A DNA stretch of 64,000 bases from an uncultured Prevotellaceae bacterium (GTDB lineage: Bacteria; Bacteroidota; Bacteroidia; Bacteroidales; Bacteroidaceae). Shown here in pieces: positions 33,507-43,435 of this stretch. The notes under the pieces are model-generated. The model was not told where the DNA came from and made no database searches. It was given only the letters and a program-made list of their open reading frames with translations. The position numbers and the translations under genes are program-made. Within the stretch, counting starts at the first letter, position 1; the number at the start of each line of letters is the position of its first letter. The stretch spans positions 1-64,000 of the forward strand of contig ONLY01000018.1 in NCBI GenBank assembly GCA_900318775.1, in the 5' to 3' direction.

Positions 33507-34459
33507 GCACCGACAATAATAAGAAGAAAAAGAATAAGCGCAAGCAGGCGAATTTCTACATCGCTTTCGCCATCACAATGGGTTTGTTTGCAGCCATCCG
33601 GCATGGCTTCGCATTAGAGATTCCCATGAACCAACCCCGTCATGAAACTGTCATGACACTTTCGCTGAAGGCTCCCGATATGGAATCGTCGGCCATGGCA
33701 ATCAACGCTGCCGAGAACAACACGGAGGATGAGGAACTCTATAACGACATCCCCGACTCCCTCATGGAAGGAACGGAGAACCACGAGACAACAGTGAACT
33801 CACCTGAGGATAATCTTGTCATCGGAGACACCATACCTCAAAAGGCTGTCGCAACAAATGATACTCCCAAACCCAAGAACGCACACCGTATCCGAGGAGT
33901 GTGGAGTTATGTGGAATGCTTCCCCGACATTCAGGACGTGCAGATTATCGCTGCTACAAAGAATGGCATCAAGCCAGTCAGGAACAGAGATGAGGCAGAG
34001 AAGCTGGTCAAGCGACGCCAACTGGTGAACATCTGCCATTCACCATTCTATAAAGTGGATGACCTTACACACTCCATTCCCTATTTGGTGCCTCAAGCTC
34101 AGCATCTGCTGAACACCATTTGCCTGAACTTTATCGACTCATGTGTGGTGAAAGGACTGCCTGTACATCTGCCTATTATCACGTCGGTGCTACGTACCAC
34201 TGACGATGTATCGAACCTGCAAAAGGGCAACAAGAACGCTACGACCAACTCGTGCCACTGTTATGGCACAACAGTTGACATCGCTTATAACCGCTTTTAC
34301 CCATTGACTGGTTCCTATTCGCCTAGCACTCCTCAACTGAGATGGGACGAACCGATGAAACAAGTATTGTCGGAGGTGCTTTTCGACTTGCGCAAACAGA
34401 ATCTCTGCTATGTGAAGTATGAGAAGAAGCAAGGGTGCTTCCATCTCACATGCAGATAA
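33503..34459 (+). CDS. DUF5715 family protein, DD-peptidase-like
   Basis: A 318-residue protein with a Lys-rich N-terminus and one membrane span at about 17-37, so the rest would be periplasmic. A low-complexity acidic linker covers about 60-130. The C-terminal domain reads NSCHCYGTTVDIAYNRF, close to the SxHxxGxAxD zinc motif of M15/VanY-type DD-peptidases, and ends KKQGCFHLTCR, where FHL could supply the last zinc ligand. I recognise the DUF5715 family; a peptidoglycan peptidase role is inference. It is translationally coupled to malQ. Confidence 0.82.
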   Translation: MSTDNNKKKKNKRKQANFYIAFAITMGLFAAIRHGFALEIPMNQPRHETVMTLSLKAPDMESSAMAINAAENNTEDEELYNDIPDSLMEGTENHETTVNSPEDNLVIGDTIPQKAVATNDTPKPKNAHRIRGVWSYVECFPDIQDVQIIAATKNGIKPVRNRDEAEKLVKRRQLVNICHSPFYKVDDLTHSIPYLVPQAQHLLNTICLNFIDSCVVKGLPVHLPIITSVLRTTDDVSNLQKGNKNATTNSCHCYGTTVDIAYNRFYPLTGSYSPSTPQLRWDEPMKQVLSEVLFDLRKQNLCYVKYEKKQGCFHLTCR

Positions 34460-34488
34460 GACAAGGTAAGAACACCATGCAACATAAA

Positions 34489-34525
34489 GAGGACCACTTC
34501 TAGATGAAAGTGGTCCTCATTTCTT
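34489..34525. terminator. Bidirectional terminator between DUF5715 and methyltransferase genes
   Basis: GAGGACCACTT (34489-34499) pairs perfectly with AAGTGGTCCTC (34508-34518), followed by ATTTCTTT. It serves two convergent genes. Confidence 0.88.
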
Positions 34526-34543
34526 TATACTTCTATTACTTAT

Positions 34544-35905
34544 TTATGCATCACGTATCAGCCTTCTTGCTATCAACTCTACTACATCCACATTGACAGC
34601 ATTGCCTAAAGCCTTCATCTTCTGGCCACGTGACAAGCCGTTGTAGTTTAGCTCCTGCATGGATTGGATACGAGCTGCTTCATTGTGCGAGATATAGCGT
34701 CCCCATCGGAAGTCCTCCTCCACGTATGGCTTCCCTTTCTTGTCAAGCGCACCACCTGGAGGGTATGATACCCAAGGAAGAATCGGTGTGGCTGTGGAGC
34801 AGAGCGTGATGGTGGGCACATAATTCAACGAGCGGATACGAATGCCTGATGGTCGCAACTGAATGACATGGTGACGGAAATCCCAATCTTGGTTGGTGCT
34901 CCACTCTAGCATACGCTGTGTGCGGGGATACTTCAAGATTTTTGGCAACCAGCCATCAATCCAATCTTTGTGGCGCTGATAGAGGTCACGGTTCTGGCGA
35001 ATCAGCACCTTCTTGAACTCAGGATAAGTATCTTCATACTTCGTTTTTCTCATATAGAAAGGAAGTCCTGCGATGAGCTCTTCTCGTGTATCGCCTTCAA
35101 TCACCCGTCCGTAGTTTCCTCGACGCCCACGCAAGCGCTCAAGAGGCTGAAAGGCTGGAGGAGTATCTTCAAACTCATAGTCTGCACCAAACTCCATTGT
35201 GAAGATACAGTGAGACGGCATGTAGCCATCACGTTTCGTCACATTATATACAAACTCCTGCCAAGCATCGAACACGGGATGAAGGGCTCGACGAACGGGC
35301 TGCAGACCATCATTATCATAAGGATCCACAATCGTGCGCACATCACTAATAACTCGCTCATCAGGTTGCGGGAAGTGAAACTTACGCATTCCGCTCTTCC
35401 CCTCGGAATCGCGCAACATGCCAACAATGTAGAAGCGGGGGCGATGCTGCGGTATGCCAAACTCATGAGGCGAGAACACACGCCCATCAATGTCATATCC
35501 TAATGCATCCAGCTTTTGCTGAATGACGGCCCAAGTGCGTCCTCCATCATGTCCTGGCAACGCAGACACGTTCTCTAAAAAGATGTATGGAGGATGGTGG
35601 TATTTCAACACTCGACAAATCTCATCAAACAGGTTTCCACGCCCTAATTCGTCATCAAACCCCTGCTTTTTGCCAGAGAAAGAAAAAGGCTGACAAGGAA
35701 ATCCGCCACACAGAATATCATGAGCGGGAATATCTTTTACATCTATCTGAGTGATGTCCCCATAAATAGGCACATCAGGGAAGTTTACCTGATATAGCCT
35801 GCGCAACTTAGGCTTAATTTCAGAAGCATAGACACATTCATGCCCCAAACGCGATAGGGCAAGATGAAAACCTCCAAGACCTGCAAACAAATCAACAAAT
35901 TTCAT
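34544..35905 (-). CDS. DNA (cytosine-5) methyltransferase, no adjacent endonuclease
   Basis: A 453-residue C5-methyltransferase. Motif I is FAGLGGFHLAL (residues 7-17). Motif IV is GGFPCQPFSF with the catalytic Cys71, and motif VI ENV contains Glu111. Motif VIII is PQHRPRFYIVG, and motifs IX-X are NEAARIQSM and KALGNAVNVDVVELI. The region between VIII and IX is the target-recognition domain. No restriction endonuclease, Vsr or specificity subunit lies nearby, so it looks solitary. Its start overlaps the symporter stop by 4 bp (ATGA), an unexpected operon partner. The recognition sequence cannot be predicted here. Confidence 0.93.
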   Translation of the reverse strand: MKFVDLFAGLGGFHLALSRLGHECVYASEIKPKLRRLYQVNFPDVPIYGDITQIDVKDIPAHDILCGGFPCQPFSFSGKKQGFDDELGRGNLFDEICRVLKYHHPPYIFLENVSALPGHDGGRTWAVIQQKLDALGYDIDGRVFSPHEFGIPQHRPRFYIVGMLRDSEGKSGMRKFHFPQPDERVISDVRTIVDPYDNDGLQPVRRALHPVFDAWQEFVYNVTKRDGYMPSHCIFTMEFGADYEFEDTPPAFQPLERLRGRRGNYGRVIEGDTREELIAGLPFYMRKTKYEDTYPEFKKVLIRQNRDLYQRHKDWIDGWLPKILKYPRTQRMLEWSTNQDWDFRHHVIQLRPSGIRIRSLNYVPTITLCSTATPILPWVSYPPGGALDKKGKPYVEEDFRWGRYISHNEAARIQSMQELNYNGLSRGQKMKALGNAVNVDVVELIARRLIRDA

Positions 35906-37392
35906 TTCTTATCAATGTCTCTATTCTGTGCCGTATCAGCGCTCCTTGAGATCCAACATAAACCAACAAACGTGAGCAGACCGTTCAACATCAGCATCTC
36001 ATATCCAAACTGATACCCTGCCGCTGCTTGCACTGCCGCATCTATCACATAGCAGATAACAGGCGATGCAATGACAACATAAGGGACAAGCTGCTCACGC
36101 AAATAACGCTTGGTGAACATGCCAAAGGCAAAAAGTCCTAAAAGAGGACCATACGTGTACGACACTAAAGTGTATATCAAATCCATTACACTCCCCGAAC
36201 CCAACCAATGGAAAACGAGTGTAACGATGACAAAAGCGATGAGTAAGCCCAAATGCACCTGCTTGCGTGTTCGCTCATCCTTCTCGCGGTGCAATAGGTC
36301 TATACAAAAACAGGTCGTCAATGCAGTCAGCGCGGAATCGGCAGAAGAGAACGCGCTGGCAATAACACCCAACGTAAAGAACACAAGGCATGCCTGTCCC
36401 AAAGTTCCATCCAACACGATTTGGGCCAACAGAGCATCCCCTTTCGCCGGCAAATCCAAACCTAACTGCTGATAAAGCATAAGGAGAAGAATGCCTAATG
36501 CCAGAAAAAGGAAGTTGATGGGTACAAAGAGCACACCATACGAACACATGTCCTTCTGTGCACTACGGAGGTCTTTGCACGTCAAGTTCTTTTGCATCAT
36601 GTCCTGATCTAACCCCGTCATCACAATCACCACAAAGATGCCCGACAAGAATTGCTTCCAGAAATTTTGCTTGGAAGAGAAGTCATCCCATTCAAAGATG
36701 CGTGCATGAGCATCGTTCCATACAGCAGAGAAAGCTTCCGTAAGGCTAAAGTCCAACAGTTCAGCCACACGCACCAATATCAACAGAAGCGCCAACAACA
36801 AACAAGCTGTTTGTACTACATCCGTCCACACCAAAGTTCGGATGCCACCTCTACGCGTATAGAGCCAGATGAGCAGCAACGCTACCACAACAATCAGTGC
36901 ATAAGGAAGTTCTATGGTGTCAGACAAGCAGTTCTGGAGTATCTCACAAACCACATAGAACTTCGCTGCTGCACCCAGCAGTTTACTCAAGATAAAAAAG
37001 GATGCGCCTGTCTTATAACTGACTCGGCCCAGACGATGATGAAGATACGTGTAGATAGATGTAAGTCTGTGCTGATAATACAATGGAAGCAGCACAAAAG
37101 CCACCACGATATACCCGACAACAAAACCTAGACACATCTGCAAATAAGTCATATCTGTGCCCATCACCCATCCTGGTACACCAATGAATGTCAAGCCAGA
37201 GATACTGGCACCAATCATGCCAAAAGCCACCAGCGGCCATGGAGACTGACGGTTACCACTAAAAAACGCAGCATTCCCATCGTCATTCTCCTCACTATCT
37301 TTCATGCTCATCAGCCTTCCACGTCGCTCTATCCAACGAGACAAGAGCAGCAGAACAGCAAAATATAATATGATAGTCCCTAAAACAATCAT
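35902..37392 (-). CDS. Sodium:solute symporter (SSS family)
   Basis: A 496-residue inner-membrane transporter with about 13 hydrophobic segments and the SSS layout. GASISGLTFIGVPGWVMG is in the TM2 region with the discontinuous helix, and VMTGLDQDMMQKNLTCK is the conserved TM7-8 stretch. ASAFSSADSALTALTTCFCID carries the Na+-site Ser residues. Some relatives in Bacteroidetes import sialic acid or sugars; the substrate is not clear here. It lies 42 bp after the double kinase gene with no -7 element between them, and overlaps the methyltransferase gene. Confidence 0.9.
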   Translation of the reverse strand: MIVLGTIILYFAVLLLLSRWIERRGRLMSMKDSEENDDGNAAFFSGNRQSPWPLVAFGMIGASISGLTFIGVPGWVMGTDMTYLQMCLGFVVGYIVVAFVLLPLYYQHRLTSIYTYLHHRLGRVSYKTGASFFILSKLLGAAAKFYVVCEILQNCLSDTIELPYALIVVVALLLIWLYTRRGGIRTLVWTDVVQTACLLLALLLILVRVAELLDFSLTEAFSAVWNDAHARIFEWDDFSSKQNFWKQFLSGIFVVIVMTGLDQDMMQKNLTCKDLRSAQKDMCSYGVLFVPINFLFLALGILLLMLYQQLGLDLPAKGDALLAQIVLDGTLGQACLVFFTLGVIASAFSSADSALTALTTCFCIDLLHREKDERTRKQVHLGLLIAFVIVTLVFHWLGSGSVMDLIYTLVSYTYGPLLGLFAFGMFTKRYLREQLVPYVVIASPVICYVIDAAVQAAAGYQFGYEMLMLNGLLTFVGLCWISRSADTAQNRDIDKK

Positions 37393-37434
37393 TCCTTTAC
37401 ATCAACATCTTCCCAATATTCACCCTGCACTGCA

Positions 37435-40400
37435 TCAAGACGATGCTTCATTTTCCAATTCCTCCAGTGTCTTCAAGAAGCCGTTTCCATAAAGGGAGAA
37501 CTTAGACCCAAAGCCCGGCTTACTCTCCACATCCAACTTCAGGCTCATGCCCTCAGCCAACTTTCTAGCCACGTGCAAGCCTAAGCCAAGTCCAGGAATG
37601 AAACCATTATTTTTCCAGAAGAGTCCAAATGCCAATTGTTGCTTTTCACGTGGGATACCACAACCAGTATCTGAAACGAAGAGTTCCACCTCGTCACTAT
37701 TCAGATGATATGCCATACCCACAATGATGTGCCCACGCTTTGTAAACTTAATAGCATTATTGACCAACTGGCTCAAGATGTACTTCACACGAGTTCTGTC
37801 GTTATTCATCCGTACCCCCTTTTGTACAGCCTGCATGTAGAGAGTGACACCATCAGGCACTAAATCCGTCCATTCGGCCACAACCTCTTGAATCAGAGCT
37901 GCAGGGTCAAACTCTTCCTTCACATACTGAATACGTCCACTCTCAATACGAGAGAACATCAAGATATCTTCAATCATGGCAGACAAACTTGTGTTGTTTG
38001 CCTTGATAATCTTAGCATATTCTGCCAGTTCTTCAGGTGTGAACGCATCAACAGGCATGCCCACAATCACATCGCTGAAACCTACTACCGCATTCAGAGG
38101 TGTACGGATTTCATGGCTAATCGTTGTCAAGAAGTCCTCCTTCTGCCTTGCCTCTTCAGCAAGGTCCATCGCCAGACGCAAATCCTTCTCATATTGTTTT
38201 GCTTCATCAATGTTAATAAGAATACCGTCTACATGCTTAGTATGATCCTTGTTCTCAAAGATAACCACAAAACGCAATTGCCACCAACGATACTCTCCAT
38301 CTACATTCGCATAGATTTCATAGTCATGTGTACCTACAATTTCTATGGCCTGCTGGATGAGCGGTATATCATTTGAATAGTCAGGATGGATGTGAGAGAT
38401 AATATCCTTCAAGTTATCCTCAGTACGCACAGAGCGGCTATCAGCACCGTGCAAAGCCATCTGGCGGATTTCAGCCCTCCGTTTCACATCGGCAATCAAT
38501 TCATGCACATGGCGGTCTTTCCAAGCCTGCAACACCAGGATGATAGCGCCACAACCCAAAATAAAGACGCCAACAATCAGAATCCACGTCACATAATTAT
38601 AAAGAGGAGAAATCTTCTCTAATGGAGCACCCACAATGGTAAAGCGGCCACTATAATCACTATACTTCAAGCCCAGCTGCTGCATGGCCTGATAATCCAT
38701 GTAATAATTCTTTTGGTGAGCGAGACCGACAAATGAAGATAGGTCGGCTCCCATCAACACCTCAGAAGCCACACGTGCCAAATCTGTCGCTATGGTCGCA
38801 TAGTCAGCGAAGTAGCCACACAAATATTTCCCTCGTCCATCAGCAAAACCGGCTTTCACTGCTGTAAACTGCGGTCGTCCAGTCTTGTCTGCAATCATCG
38901 AGCTGTACAAATCATGCTTCACCACCAAAGAAGGATACTTCCATGAGTGGATATAAATCTTACGCAGATTCTCATAACCCTCATCACGAGCATACAGGTT
39001 CTGCTTTGTGTTTCGTTCAGGGTCAGCAGCAGAAAACGTCAGCACCATCACACTATCCTTCCATATTGTCTGGAATCTCTCCGTTGAAAGATCATCAATA
39101 TGGAAATCTGTATTGTCCATATAAGGCGGACGGTTAATTGCTTGTCGGAGCTCATTGCGGATAAGAGAGTCCTGGTAGAAATAATCCAACTCTATTTCCA
39201 CACAATTCTTGCCCGTCATCTCCACTGCCAAGTTGATGTTCGTGCAATAGTCAATGGGGTCGTTTATGACCACGATGTTCTTATGCCTTCTGATTTTGTC
39301 CCATTCGGGATGGTGCAAACCACCAAAAATAACAGGCACAGAATCCATATCATCTAACATCCCTAAATCTTGCCAAGCAATAAAGTCGTGAGCTGCACGG
39401 TCTCCTTCTGTCATCATCACGTCAGGAATCCATCCCTCCTTCATCAGTGAATCCCTCAGTTCCAAGTGCTTTTTATAGGTTTCACCTGCAGGGTCCTCTA
39501 AGGCAAGATACAGATGGCGCACATCCACATCGATTCCATTATTACGGAAACCCTTCAGCAAATTCTCATTGAAGCCACGATATGCAGGCAATTCTTTCTC
39601 ATAACTATGGAACACCAGCACGCGCGCTTTTCTATCCAAAACCTGTTTCGGTGCTTTTGAACAAGAGGTAGATGCCAAAGCGCCCCAACCCAACGTGAGT
39701 ACCAACAGCAGACATTGCACAACGCGCATAAGACGGAAATAGAACTTGCTGCCTTTGCCTACTTCACTTTCCACGCCGATTGTACCACCTTGCTTTTCGA
39801 TGATGGTCTTACTGATGTTCAATCCCAGTCCCGTTCCACGGTCCGTCTCGTTCACCTTCACATAGCGTTCAAACAACTGAGCCTGCTTCTCTGGTGCCAC
39901 ACCAATACCCGTGTCTTTCACATACACTTCTATCTCATCAGAATTCTCTGCCATGTGCTTCCATCCCAATGTGATGCTGCCTTCAGTAGTAAACTTAAAC
40001 GCATTGCTCAAGAAGTTGTTCACCACCTGCTTCGTACGAGTCATATCTATGTTCACCGTCTCATCAGGCTCATCCATCTCCAACAAGAACTGCAAGTGAG
40101 TAGGCGCAATAATGTAGTTGGTCTTGTAACAGTCGTTCACCAGCTTCTGCACCGAAACAGGCTTCTGAATGATTTCCAGATCACCAGTCTCAATCTGCGC
40201 CTTCTCCATCACACTGTCAATCATGTTCAGAATCATATCTGTGTTCTGATGGATAATCTCAGCATATTGCTCACGCTCTCCTTCCTCGAATGTCATGCCC
40301 GGCGTGGTGAGCATCGTAGAGAAACCTGTCACAGCGCCCAGTGGCGTACGCAAGTCGTGACTGATATTGGCCAAGAAGTTTTCCTTCAGTGCCACTTGAC

Positions 40401-42054
40401 TCGCCAATATTTGTGCCTGTTCCAACTGCTCCTCCGTCTGCTTTTTCTGGTCGATATTCATCAGCAAGCCATACAGTTCTCCCGTACGAGCCGACTCGGC
40501 TGTAGCTGTATAAGTAGCTTCTGTCCAGAACCACCGCTTGCCACCATCAGGTGTAAGACGCAGACGAACAGTCTTCTTGCCGCGCTGGTTGCGGAAGTTC
40601 TTGAGAAAATTAAATGACGCTTTACTGTCTTCATGCACACACTTTTCCATCTGCTCCAGCGTGAACGTATTGGATGGCAACTCGAAGTAGTTTGCAAATT
40701 GAGGACTGAACGAAAACTCATCACCGCTCAGCACCCAAAGAGTGTCCTTGGCGTTCGAGAACATCAAGTCATGCACCTTCTCCTCATACTGCAACTCCTC
40801 CACCAATGCCATCTGCCCACGCCATTTCCAATGCTGCATAAAGCGGAACACAGCATAAATCAACGCACCAATCAGCAGCAACAGCAAGGCCACCTCAAGA
40901 GCGAACTGCCCTGGATATTCCAGATAATAAGGCACATTCACCATTTTGCAATACTTGCTAATGACACTATAAGGAAGCGTCGGGAACACTTTCTGCAAGG
41001 CACGCCAATCGATATAGTAGTCACAAGCATGCTGGCTTATAGGCAAGGCACGTGGATGCTCCCCCCTAAGAATACGAACAGCATAGCCCACTTGATCCAG
41101 CACCTGTGTTTCGGTTCCGGTGAAATAGCCTCCCACAAACTGCGGATTTTGTGGATTGTTGAATGATTCACGAATACAAGTGAACTGCGGGTGCACCGTC
41201 AAATCGATGAGACTATTGCTATAAATGTCCTTCTTCACTTGCATATGCCACATGCGGCAAGCATTTTGATAGAAGAAAGCTGTCCGCTTTCGGCTCTCAT
41301 GCTCATCCTCATTGGGCCTATGGTTCATATAGGGGCTACTACATGAAACAAAGTGCACAGCGGCCACACCTGGGTGGTTCTTGCGCATATACTCATCTGA
41401 TATTTCGGGAAGATGGAAATCTGAATTGTTTACAAATCGAGTTGAATCAGCCAGTTCTTCCGCAAACTGTGCTCTCAAGCGATTATCCATATCACTATAA
41501 TCCAACTCAACAGTAATATTCTGCGTCTGAGCCAAACGCATGATACCACTTATATTGCGTCCCAAGTCAATACGGGACTCATATCCTGTCATCAGCGGGA
41601 AGTTAGGCAGCGAGTCGCGCAACAAGGAGTTCACACCGGCAAACACCACAGGTGTTTTCTGGAAGATAGAATCATGACGCATATGTTTCAGCACCCACTC
41701 CACAATGGGGTCGTCATTCAGCAGAATTACTTCTGGCTTCCACGCCTTGATATTCTCAGCATACCTTGGCCAATCATTAAGAGAGAACACCTCGTCCGGA
41801 CGAGACACCATACGCGCATAAATATGGCGCACTTCCACATTCAGCCCACTTTCCTTGAAAGCCTTGTTCATGCACTCCGTAAAGAATTCATTTTCCTCAC
41901 CGATGCTGTCCCACGAGTGAATGACCATCACCCGATGAGGAGGCGCAACCCGTCTAATAGAAGGAACTTTATTACAGGCACCTAATACAATAAGTAACAA
42001 GGCAAAAGACAAAAAGGTCAGTAAAAGGATATGATGCTTTTTCATGTGTATCAT
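37435..42054 (-). CDS. Fused double sensor histidine kinase
   Basis: A 1539-residue single frame containing two complete membrane sensor kinases. Module 1: signal with lipobox-like LGAC (residues 24-27), periplasmic substrate-binding-like sensor (about 40-380), TM 385-405, PAS-like domain (430-540), HisKA with SHDLRTP (His566), and HATPase ending near 775. Module 2 begins MRVVQCLLLVLTLGWG at residue 776 (39729), again a signal/TM segment with a Cys. Its sensor covers 810-1145, TM 1155-1176, PAS-like about 1200-1285, HisKA SHEIRTP (His1314), and HATPase to about 1525. The sensors are related. There is no receiver domain or adjacent response regulator. The symporter gene follows. Confidence 0.88.
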   Translation of the reverse strand: MIHMKKHHILLLTFLSFALLLIVLGACNKVPSIRRVAPPHRVMVIHSWDSIGEENEFFTECMNKAFKESGLNVEVRHIYARMVSRPDEVFSLNDWPRYAENIKAWKPEVILLNDDPIVEWVLKHMRHDSIFQKTPVVFAGVNSLLRDSLPNFPLMTGYESRIDLGRNISGIMRLAQTQNITVELDYSDMDNRLRAQFAEELADSTRFVNNSDFHLPEISDEYMRKNHPGVAAVHFVSCSSPYMNHRPNEDEHESRKRTAFFYQNACRMWHMQVKKDIYSNSLIDLTVHPQFTCIRESFNNPQNPQFVGGYFTGTETQVLDQVGYAVRILRGEHPRALPISQHACDYYIDWRALQKVFPTLPYSVISKYCKMVNVPYYLEYPGQFALEVALLLLLIGALIYAVFRFMQHWKWRGQMALVEELQYEEKVHDLMFSNAKDTLWVLSGDEFSFSPQFANYFELPSNTFTLEQMEKCVHEDSKASFNFLKNFRNQRGKKTVRLRLTPDGGKRWFWTEATYTATAESARTGELYGLLMNIDQKKQTEEQLEQAQILASQVALKENFLANISHDLRTPLGAVTGFSTMLTTPGMTFEEGEREQYAEIIHQNTDMILNMIDSVMEKAQIETGDLEIIQKPVSVQKLVNDCYKTNYIIAPTHLQFLLEMDEPDETVNIDMTRTKQVVNNFLSNAFKFTTEGSITLGWKHMAENSDEIEVYVKDTGIGVAPEKQAQLFERYVKVNETDRGTGLGLNISKTIIEKQGGTIGVESEVGKGSKFYFRLMRVVQCLLLVLTLGWGALASTSCSKAPKQVLDRKARVLVFHSYEKELPAYRGFNENLLKGFRNNGIDVDVRHLYLALEDPAGETYKKHLELRDSLMKEGWIPDVMMTEGDRAAHDFIAWQDLGMLDDMDSVPVIFGGLHHPEWDKIRRHKNIVVINDPIDYCTNINLAVEMTGKNCVEIELDYFYQDSLIRNELRQAINRPPYMDNTDFHIDDLSTERFQTIWKDSVMVLTFSAADPERNTKQNLYARDEGYENLRKIYIHSWKYPSLVVKHDLYSSMIADKTGRPQFTAVKAGFADGRGKYLCGYFADYATIATDLARVASEVLMGADLSSFVGLAHQKNYYMDYQAMQQLGLKYSDYSGRFTIVGAPLEKISPLYNYVTWILIVGVFILGCGAIILVLQAWKDRHVHELIADVKRRAEIRQMALHGADSRSVRTEDNLKDIISHIHPDYSNDIPLIQQAIEIVGTHDYEIYANVDGEYRWWQLRFVVIFENKDHTKHVDGILINIDEAKQYEKDLRLAMDLAEEARQKEDFLTTISHEIRTPLNAVVGFSDVIVGMPVDAFTPEELAEYAKIIKANNTSLSAMIEDILMFSRIESGRIQYVKEEFDPAALIQEVVAEWTDLVPDGVTLYMQAVQKGVRMNNDRTRVKYILSQLVNNAIKFTKRGHIIVGMAYHLNSDEVELFVSDTGCGIPREKQQLAFGLFWKNNGFIPGLGLGLHVARKLAEGMSLKLDVESKPGFGSKFSLYGNGFLKTLEELENEASS

Positions 42055-42083
42055 GTGTAGCTCACTTACTTATGTTAATGTTG

Positions 42084-42091
42084 CAAAGATA
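42084..42091 (-). promoter_or_regulatory. -7 element of double kinase gene
   Basis: TATCTTTG on the minus strand, 30 bp before the kinase start. It may drive kinase, symporter and methyltransferase together. Confidence 0.65.
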
Positions 42092-42142
42092 TGATAAAAT
42101 ATCTGAAGCGCCACATGTTTTTCCAAGTTTTTTTACACATTA

Positions 42143-43435
42143 TTACCAAATTCGTTTCCGGAGCATCCATTGTACGAATCCCCTGGTCGCCAAATACAGA
42201 ACAAAAGCGAGCCACAAACCGTGATTGCCCCACACTGGAACAACCATCGCATAAAGAGCAAAGAACACCATTCCTCCTAATGCCATAGAAAGCAGCATTC
42301 CCCTTGTAGCAGTTGCGCCAACATAAATGCCGTCCCAGATAAAAGTAGCCATTCCGCACACAGGGATAAGAAGCGTCCATGGCTGATAGGCCCGTGCTGC
42401 TTCCGCGATGTTCGCATCATCCGTAAGGAGCGAGAGAAACGCACGTCCACCCAGCCAATACATCAATGTGAATGCAACCACAAGTCCCCATCCCCAGCGG
42501 AACAGATGCCGCACCGTATCTTCATAGACGTTGCGCCTACACCCACCTATAGCCTTGCCCACCAACGCCTCGCCGGCAAAGGCAAAGCCATCCATAATAT
42601 AGCTGTACAGCGTGAAGAGTTGCATCAGCATCGTGTTCACAGCCAGTTCCGTATCACCCTGACGAGCTCCAGCTGCAATAAAGAGAAAGTGCACCGCTAT
42701 CAAGCAGCAAGTACGCAAAAAGAGGTCTTTATTCAAGAAGAAGAAACGGAATAAAGAGTCTTTTGAAATAATCAATCCACGAGAAACATACTTTCTCAAT
42801 CTTAGATAGTTAAGCAGTATCAATGAAAGTGCAACAGCAAGTCCTACATATTGCGCTATTACTGTACCAAGAGCCACACCCTCCAACTTCATCTGCAATC
42901 CATACACCAGCGCAAAACTCACAACGATGTTAGCCACATTCTGCACCACAGCCACCACCATTGGAATTCTGGAATTCTGCATACCCACAGACCAGCCTGT
43001 CAGCACAAAGAGACTCAAAGCCGCCGGTGCGCCCCATACACAAATATTAAAATAGGCACGCGCAAATGCCGCCACTTCTTCAGAAGGCTGAATGAAACCC
43101 AGTGCCACCTCCCTAATAGGCACTTGCAGACACAGCAGCAACGACGCCATCAGCAGCGCCACCAGCAACGCGCGCAGCAACAAGCTCACAACCTCCGTCA
43201 AGTCTCTCGCCCCCAATGCCTGCGCAGTCATGCCACTCGTGCCCATCCGCAAGAACGAAAAGAGCCAATAGATGATATTGAACAGCATGCCGCCCACTGC
43301 GATAGCGCCTACATACGCTGCAGCGCCCAAATGCCCCGTGATGGCCACATCCACCAAGCCCAACAGTGGCACCGTGATATTCGACACGATGCTGGGCATG
43401 GCTATATGCAAGATTTGCCTATCCCTGATGTTCAT
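42143..43435 (-). CDS. MATE family efflux transporter, DinF-like
   Basis: A 430-residue inner-membrane antiporter with twelve hydrophobic segments in two related halves. The N-terminal block MPSIVSNITVPLLGLVDVAITGHLG is the MATE signature, followed by LFSFLRMGTSGMTAQALGA. The second half has ALVGKAIGG and WDGIYVGATATRGML, as in the DinF branch. The gene start overlaps the 3' end of the FAD oxidoreductase gene by 17 bp, so the two are an operon. The exported compound is unknown. Confidence 0.93.
   Translation of the reverse strand: MNIRDRQILHIAMPSIVSNITVPLLGLVDVAITGHLGAAAYVGAIAVGGMLFNIIYWLFSFLRMGTSGMTAQALGARDLTEVVSLLLRALLVALLMASLLLCLQVPIREVALGFIQPSEEVAAFARAYFNICVWGAPAALSLFVLTGWSVGMQNSRIPMVVAVVQNVANIVVSFALVYGLQMKLEGVALGTVIAQYVGLAVALSLILLNYLRLRKYVSRGLIISKDSLFRFFFLNKDLFLRTCCLIAVHFLFIAAGARQGDTELAVNTMLMQLFTLYSYIMDGFAFAGEALVGKAIGGCRRNVYEDTVRHLFRWGWGLVVAFTLMYWLGGRAFLSLLTDDANIAEAARAYQPWTLLIPVCGMATFIWDGIYVGATATRGMLLSMALGGMVFFALYAMVVPVWGNHGLWLAFVLYLATRGFVQWMLRKRIW

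Noticed and set aside
34544..35905. Complete restriction-modification system
   Set aside because: Neither neighbour is an endonuclease, Vsr or control protein; the methyltransferase stands alone.
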